Source: Thamnaconus septentrionalis (taxonomy: Eukaryota; Chordata; Actinopteri; Tetraodontiformes; Monacanthidae). From it: a stretch of 64,000 nt of DNA. The translations under genes were made by a program, and so were the position numbers. The DNA lies in the NCBI GenBank assembly GCA_009823395.1, contig CM020505.1:1032629-1096628 (forward strand), written 5' to 3'. Shown one piece after another: positions 57,513 through 64,000 of this stretch (position 1 is its first letter; each line of letters begins with the position of its first letter). The notes beneath the pieces were generated by a model. The model was given only the letters and a program-made list of their open reading frames with translations. It was not told the DNA's origin and made no database searches.

Positions 57513-58220
57513 CTGGAACAGAATGGCACAGCAAGGGGTGGATGACCTCAGATTAAAGAGGAGCTGATGCAGAGCATAGGTCGTACAAGTGAAGACCCAT
57601 ATTATGTGAAATTCATCTTACAAATAACAGCAACAATCTGTCACGAGCAGTGAACAATGGATGAGAGAAATCCATTCATTACCTCTTTTGTATGCTTGGT
57701 TTTTCAGACAATGGCTGCTAAAGCAGACAGTTCTGGAGGTCAGCCCTATGTGATGTCACAAAGAGTGTCTCGTAGCACCTCCTTCTGGTTGTTGACAGCA
57801 CCAACAACTGTCCCTGCCTTGTTTTGTCCCCTTAAACACATGGAAGCTTAAACAAAGCACCAGCAGCAGATTATGGCCTTCAATGTTTTTTGTTTTTGCC
57901 TTTTTCTTGTTATTAATCATCAACCATCAACTGTGTAATCCTGCCCCACTGGAGCAACTGGAAACACGTCCATCTAAAAACAGTGTGAAATGTGTGACCT
58001 TTAACTCTGAATGCACTTCTTCGGACGTAACACCCAAACAAGTACAAAGCTGGTGGCCCTTCATCAAAGAGGATTAAGGTCAGAGCAAGTCTGGGTTAAG
58101 AAGATGCCACCAACAACAATGAAGTTCAAAGAGCGACTTTAAATTTCCACAGTAAAATCCATCCATTTTCATAGGGCGACACCCTGGACAAGTGGCCAGT
58201 TCATGACACATAGAGTCAAA

Positions 58221-58296
<76 letters not shown>

Positions 58297-60662
58297 GCTG
58301 GAGACCCTAGAGAGAACCCAGCAGACACAGGTAGAACATGCAAACTCCACACAGAAAGACCCCCCAGGCCCAGAATCGAACCCACAACATTCTTGCTGTG
58401 AGGCAGCAGCACTAACCACTGCGCCACCGTGTCGCCCCTCCAACAATAAAATGATTTTTGGAAAATATTCCTCTTACAGGTCATCAGTGACTAACCAGGC
58501 TCCCTCCAGACGTGACGGGATCTTCTGACTGAAGTTAAGGGACACATGTTCACGTACTTCTAGAAACATCACACATCTTCACCTTGCCCCAAATGAGCCG
58601 TCATGATTGAGCACAGCACCATAAGGCCACAGTGGGACGGAGCTATATTTAGAATGTCACCCAAGCCAACTGTGTATTATTCATCCTGTTAACAAATGAG
58701 TTTCAGACATCGAGCAAACAGCGGCTGCGCCTCTTCCTCCTGCACCCGCCCGCCTCTGGATGGAGCAGGAGGCGAGAACCCACCGAACGCAAACACACTC
58801 GCTAGCCGGCTGCCCAGCACAACCACCAGCCTTTGGCCTTGGAATTAAATTACAGTTGATTTGCGGGAGACAAACACGCTGTGTGTAACGGATTAGGAGA
58901 GTGCGATTAGCAACGCCAACGCTCTGTAAATCTTGGCGGCGAGGGGCCAAGAGCCAAAAACCAGGATGTTGCAACTACGTCCATCTGTTGCTTTAGGTAA
59001 TATGTGTAGTGAGTGGACTGGCAACAACACACACACATGCACGCACACGCACATACACGCACGCCAGCTGAAATTGTCCTAATGGATACTTCTGCTAGAG
59101 CAAACACAATAAATGGCCCGTCGCCAACTCTCTGTTTCTATGACAATGCTTTTTTTCTGGTTTGAAAAGGCCTTTGTTCTCCTACAGCTGCACTTTCCAC
59201 TTGTGAATAGCAGAGTGAGTGGATGAGGTTAGATAAGATGTGACGATATCCTCTTAATTTAGCCCAAGACTGATGAGGGAAGCAGTACTTTATCGCCAAC
59301 GTGGCAGCTACATAGACAGACTTTACGGCACAAACGGTGGATTCGGAATCATATTTTGACTTCCTGCGTGTGTGAGAAGTCTAGACTTGTCTATTGTGAC
59401 GCCACAATCCAAGGCGACATCAGTGACAAGCAGGCAGGCAGGCAGGCAGGCAGGATGGCCCCTGTTGCCCCAGACAACCATCCACACACCAGAATGCTAA
59501 TGAGGCGCCCTATATAGCCCCGGGTTGGAGATGAACACCAGGCAAAAGTTCCCCGCTGCGTCGTCCCCTCTGCCTCTTCACTCTCCAGTGTTGCAACCTC
59601 GCCATCCACCCTCTGCTGAGTGTGGCCAATTTCAGTCACAGGCCAGTGGCTCAATCGCCAGTAGTGGTAAATCATAACTTAAAATAGGGTTTCAAAAAAG
59701 TATATGGTTCACATCGTTTGAACTGCTTTCTTCCCAATAGACTCGGAAAGATTCAGGTCAAACTTTTGTTCTCGCGTCACGCTTTTCTCACTGTACGTCG
59801 ATTGGACGGCACGTCGATTGGCTCGGCTTAGCACGGGCCGCTGAGCACCAGTAACTACAAATCTCACTGGGCTGTACGTTTTTTTTTTTTTTCCTGTGAC
59901 GTCCTGCCGAGACGCTCGCAACTGGTTGGATGAGCTGAATAATGAGAACTCATTAACATTTCATACTCCGCTGCCTGATGAAGCACCCACAAAGCATTGA
60001 TTCCAGTCGGGCAGCAGGCGGCCACTCGGCCCTGGACGAGAGCATCCGGCACGGCGGACGCACTGCAGGCCCTCGGCCTCATTATTGCACGTTCACTGTT
60101 TACAGGCAGCGCCGTTGAAAACTGGTGAATGTTTCAATTCATGAGCAGATGCTTGGCCACAGAGTTTCCAAAGCTTCCTGTTTTTTCATTTTAATGTTGC
60201 TGTGATAGAAATGCTAATTGTGTTTCAGCACGGGTGGGCACACACAGGTAGGAGGGGGACAAATGAATAGACGCTTGTCTTGGAAAACAGAAGCTGCATT
60301 ATGAGTAATTAGGACAAACTCACGAAGGCATATACATATTCATGAGACCTGGAGGAAAGCCTCCGTCCTGCTGGTCCTGGATCAGTCTCCTCCTAACCTG
60401 GGCCTGATTGTCTTTATTTAATTTAACCTTTTTTTTTTAACGCAGGCAAGCAATTAAGAGCTGATTCATATTTACAAATGCAGCCTGAACCAAGAGCAAA
60501 GGTTCTTTGAGGGGTGGAGGCGAATAATACAATGTTCTCTTCGTCTCTTTCTTCCTGTAAACCAGCACTTTGGGTAAACAAACCTCTGAAAACAGCAGTG
60601 AAAGGAGAATGCTGCGAGAGTTGTACTGAGACAGACTGGTCTCAGCACATCCACTGGCCACT

Positions 60663-60712
<50 letters not shown>

Positions 60713-61843
60713 CAGCCTCTCGCCGCTCTCTTCCTCCTATTACTATTCCATCTTCTTCTAAGCTTCTTCTTCTCACCATCTTTGCCGTCTTCCTTGCTGT
60801 GCTTCTTCAGCCACTCGATGTTCTTCCTGATGGCTTCCAGGTACGTCTCCGACTTGCCGGGCTGACCTTGTGAGACAGAGAGAGAAACAAGTGAAGGGGT
60901 GGAATTCTTCCACTGGAATGAATCAGGGAACACCATCCACGCCTCGGTGGAGCGTTTCTTCTTGGAAAGCATTAAGAAGAAAACTTTGACGGCGCTATCT
61001 CGCTCCTATTAATTATAGATGCTCAATGCGAACGCACTGGCGCTGAGCGCCGTGGTGTTTTATTAAATCAGCAGCTGCCCTACACCTCAGAAATGAAGCA
61101 CCGTAATCTTATTTATTTGCTTTTGTTTTTTGTAACTGTGTTTGCACGCTTGCGTGGATTAATGCTGCTGCCGCTGTCGCTGCTGCAGTTACAATAACAG
61201 CATCTGTGAGAAGCTTTCCTCTGCATGTTATCGGACTGTCCTAGTTCAGGGACTTAGCGATGATTGACCCGGTCTGCTCATTTCCTGTCTACACTGTTGA
61301 GCCCAAACAAAATGTCTGACACAGCCTCAACGCTGAGGTTAAAAAACTCAAAAGACACTGGCTGAGTCTGAGCAAACACTTCCGCTGGCACGAGGCTTCG
61401 GATTGCAGCATTTTCATAATTCTCTGTTTATTTGGGAAATTCAACACACGGCACATCTGCGTAAGTGTACGGAATAAACAAAAGAAAGGAAAGAAATAAA
61501 AAGTAAAACAGGCGATAAACTCGCTTGGCACAGAATGTTTCAGTGTTCATCAAACACTGTGTTCTGATAAGAACAGACAGAAGCTGTCGGCTATGCAATA
61601 TCCAATGAGACATCAGGACTGGAGAGTGGACTGACTGGTCTCTGATGACGGCTGCTCCTCCTTGGTCGAGTCCTTCAGATTCTCGTACTCCTTCTGCATC
61701 TTGGCAGCTTCGGCCTTGGTGTTGTCATCCTCGTCCAAGTTTCTCTCTGCTGCAGACACACAAAATTCACAGCTGGAGCTCAGATTGGGAGGCGTACAGA
61801 AAACTGCATATTTTTAACAGGCAAGTCTTACATATTATTATTA

Positions 61844-61880
<37 letters not shown>

Positions 61881-62223
61881 TATTAATTTCACAAATGAAG
61901 TGACCTGCATGTTTCCTGTCGTGTTTAGACTCCTTTGACGGAGGCTGCTTGTCTTTCTGCTTCCACATGATGTTTATTCTCACGCATGAATTTGTGTCAT
62001 TTTTAAAGATGTTACACATGCGTGTCAAGACAAAGTGAAGCTGCTGCTGGTTCTCCAGGCAACGCCACTGTCAAGGGAGCCTGTGATCCCTTGATTGTTC
62101 ACATTCTGTTTCACAACAACAGAGAACAGAGACTTTTACCAGTGAGTCCGATGAATTCAGGGCCCCCGAGTGATTTCCCCAACTTGTTCTTGGTCTGCAT
62201 GGCGATCATTGCATCCAGATTTT
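57394..62223 (-). CDS. scg3: secretogranin III, C-terminal part (last 4 exons)
   Basis: Secretogranin III is a granin of the regulated secretory pathway; it binds chromogranin A and cholesterol-rich membrane and helps load dense-core vesicles. Four exons joined in phase code about 135 C-terminal residues ending IKRIYSSL and TAA at 57396-57394. Family marks are NLDAMIAMQTKNKL, AEAAKMQKEYENLKDSTKEE, YLEAIRKNIEWLKKH and DYDLSKLKEFMDQQ. The IKRIYSSL terminus is identical to the human one as I recall it. The signal peptide and N-terminal exons must lie beyond the right edge. The gene runs toward lysmd2 and meets it tail to tail. Confidence 0.96.
57513..58159. other. scg3 last intron, left part
   Basis: No gene or repeat recognised. 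The rest of this intron (58441-60665) holds (CA)n-rich patches near 59022-59062, a (GCAG)n run at 59427-59453 and no exon that I recognise. Confidence 0.5.
58160..58440 (-). mobile_element. tRNA-derived SINE (DANA/Mermaid-like) with (GA)n expansion
   Basis: On the minus strand it reads GGCGACACGGTGGCGCAGTG, then TTAGTGCTGCTGCCTCACAG, then GTGGGTTCGATTCTG. This is a tRNA-like A and B box head followed by TGTGTGGAGTTTGCATGTTC. The 3' end is GGGTGTCGCCCTATGAAAAT and GGATGGAT. These are hallmarks of a common fish SINE family. The middle has been replaced or expanded by about 70 bp of pure (GA)n at 58223-58292. Confidence 0.8.
60666..60710. repeat. (CA)22 microsatellite
   Basis: Uninterrupted (CA)n tract in the last scg3 intron. 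Confidence 0.97.
60777..60866 (-). CDS. scg3: scg3 penultimate exon
   Basis: Codes QPGKSETYLEAIRKNIEWLK and KHSKEDGKD. The donor GATG|GTGAGA joins in phase to the last exon. A (CA)n/(TG)n tract lies 66 bp into the following intron. Confidence 0.95.
61636..61749 (-). CDS. scg3: scg3 internal exon
   Basis: Codes ERNLDEDDNTKAEAAKMQKE and YENLKDSTKEEQPSSET. The donor is ACCA|GTCAGT; this exact boundary is chosen by phase. Confidence 0.9.
61833..61885. repeat. (ATT)n microsatellite
   Basis: ATT triplets with two interruptions, in an scg3 intron. Confidence 0.95.
62140..62223 (-). CDS. scg3: scg3 internal exon, first in window
   Basis: Codes NLDAMIAMQTKNKLGKSLGG and PEFIGLT. The acceptor CAATCTGCAG shows that more exons lie upstream, beyond the window. 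Confidence 0.94.
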
Positions 62224-63571
62224 CTGCAGATTGAGGAAAGAGGCCAGAGGAACATTATCTAAAATCATCACTGTGTCGTCAGTTCCCTCTATGATTGGAG
62301 AATATGAATCTTTGCGGGTCCCACATAGAGACATCAGCATTGGGAAAGGCTTTCATTCAATTATGAACATAATTTTCAGGAAATTGATCAACTGATGGAG
62401 TTATAAAGATTCATCAAGCTGGAAACAGAGTTCAATCTTTTGTCATTGAAGACCAGTGGAGTTGAAACAAAAATGGCTGGTCTGAAAGGGCTTTAGCATG
62501 AAGTAGACCTGAGCAAAGAGGGAAAGAAGAACAATGGAAGTAGCGAACAGTAATGGTAAGCTGTTGATGTACTATCTCCATTTACTCAAGACTTCTCTGA
62601 TATCCCAACATCACACAACAACATCAAGCGGCATCAGTCGTGAGTCGTGCATCCACCTGGAAGGTCTGTTCTGAGCCGTCTACCTCCACACAGCCTCTCT
62701 CCCCCTCCTGCACCGATATCTCTGGCCGCCTGACGGCCTTGTGGCTGCAATCCCCTCAGGCAGATTTACACTGATTGACAGCTTTGCCTATTCAGTGCAC
62801 CTAGGTGACTCATCGCCAGTGGAAAAGGCCGGTGGTGGATGCATACGTGGCAGGTGGGGGGCATTAACATGTTGCTAGGTGATGGTGGAATACCCTGCCC
62901 TTATCTCCTCACAACCTTTCAGGCCTGAAATCTCAGAGCGGTTGTCTAGGAGACCTGCGTCCAGCCTGCCGTCGTGTCGTCAGCCGTGAAGGAGCACAAT
63001 CATCTTCTGCTGCTGCTGCTGCTCGCCGTCACCCGACAGGGTGCTGATTAATCCCGAGACAGCCTACTTAGATTAGCCTTAATTTGACACCAGATCATTG
63101 CTCCTGTGTTTGGAGCTGTCACTTTGTTAAAGAAAACAAAGATAGTAATGTTGTGTTGAAAGTAACGCCTGCGCTGAGTCACTTAGTGATAATTAGTCTT
63201 TAAATCCATTTATTACCGGAAATGGCAGGCTGTATACATACACTACCAGTCAAAAATGGGTTTTCTTTCATTTTCAGGACTATTATTGGGTATTATTGCC
63301 ACTAATGGTCACTACAATGTTGTTAACATCCCTGATGACAGGCATAGCTATTTTAAAACAAAACATGCGCCACAGCCGGTCTTATTGTTAGGTATGTACA
63401 CGTGTCAATGGGTTCATACATTTATTGAACAATGCAATAAAACATTCAGATAAGAGCAGCCCAGCTCACTTAGTGCAGCCACGTGCGTATGAATGGGGAT
63501 GTCCCGGGCATGGTTTTCGTCTGAAGCTGAATGTCATCTTGATAAGGAGAGCGATGCTGAGTCTCCCAGAG

Positions 63572-63626
<55 letters not shown>

Positions 63627-64000
63627 CAGCTGTCCCATTCTGGCGGCTGACCTTTCCACCGGCAACTAATGTGCTGTGCGGTCTTAAAATCTGGCTGCTG
63701 TATAGCTTGTCCCTGACACTAATCTGTTTGTGGGCTACAGGATTCACACTTGACTGACTCTGCTAATAGGGAACATTAGCTTGACTGAGGCCACAAAGAA
63801 CGGCAGGAGAGTGCACACATGCAACATGCAGAGGAGGAGGATGACGCATCATGAGTAATGAAATAAACAATTTCACACTTGTATTTCACATATGTTTTCT
63901 GCAGTGACAGACATAAACATTCAGATATGACTAGAAAGAATCTGATCTTGATGTATTAGAAAACCTTTCTAGGTTTTTTTTCTAGGTGTTACATTTACAA
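62224..64000. other. scg3 intron to the window edge
   Basis: No further scg3 exon is visible. The stretch holds (CTG)n at about 63006-63022, the end of a Tc1-like terminal repeat (TACACTACCAGTCAAAA at 63239-63255) without a visible partner, and (CA)n at 63573-63625. Confidence 0.55.
63573..63625. repeat. (CA)26 microsatellite
   Basis: Uninterrupted tract in an scg3 intron. Confidence 0.97.

Noticed and set aside
58216..58484. Minus-strand open frames of 76 and 134 codons
   Set aside because: They run through the SINE and its GA tract; no protein resemblance.
59427..59453. Possible CRISPR-like short direct repeats (GCAG)n
   Set aside because: A simple tetranucleotide repeat without spacers in a vertebrate intron.

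Overview
This window is vertebrate nuclear DNA, almost certainly from a teleost fish and probably a percomorph. The evidence is four split genes with GT-AG introns whose products I recognise, plus teleost-style repeats: long CA/GT and GA microsatellites, hAT- and Tc1-like miniature transposons, LINE 3' tails and a tRNA-derived SINE. I see no prokaryotic genes, CRISPR arrays or operons. The linkage leo1 - tmod - lysmd2 - scg3 corresponds to the cluster LEO1 - TMOD3 - TMOD2 - LYSMD2 - SCG3 on human chromosome 15q21 (recalled, not searched).

Layout. 1-15.8 kb has no gene I can support. It holds repeats: a LINE tail, microsatellite clusters at 13.5-14.2 kb and a 20-bp-period minisatellite at 14.9-15.1 kb. 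15.9-17.5 kb is a decayed, internally deleted LINE. 17.76-28.52 kb is leo1 on the minus strand, with 14 coding exons and many introns packed with mobile elements. 28.5-29.65 kb is a divergent intergenic region with the leo1 promoter and a likely noncoding first exon of tmod. 33.96-43.04 kb holds the nine coding exons of a tropomodulin 2/3-type gene on the plus strand, with a 3' UTR to about 45.29 kb. 45.3-51.3 kb is intergenic. 51.47-55.99 kb is lysmd2 on the plus strand with three exons. 57.39-62.22 kb holds the last four exons of scg3 on the minus strand; its 5' part lies beyond the right edge. lysmd2 and scg3 converge tail to tail, with candidate poly(A) signals about 100 bp apart.

Functions. 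Leo1 is a nuclear subunit of the PAF1 complex, which acts in RNA polymerase II elongation and chromatin modification. Tropomodulin caps the pointed ends of actin filaments. LYSMD2 is a small intracellular LysM-domain protein of unknown role. Secretogranin III is a granin that sorts cargo into dense-core vesicles. They share a conserved neighbourhood, not a pathway.

Main points for a second look: one extra base in leo1 exon 3, inside a 12-nt tandem repeat, which shifts the frame and creates an early stop; a 439-bp hAT-like element with a perfect 8-bp target duplication in a tmod intron; a 2.3-kb element in a leo1 intron with complementary ends, a terminal hairpin and three tandem copies of an approximately 200-bp unit; a four-tract G-quadruplex motif between tmod and lysmd2; and a Tc1-like remnant ending about 40 nt before the first tmod coding exon. 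I found no convincing undescribed multi-gene system.
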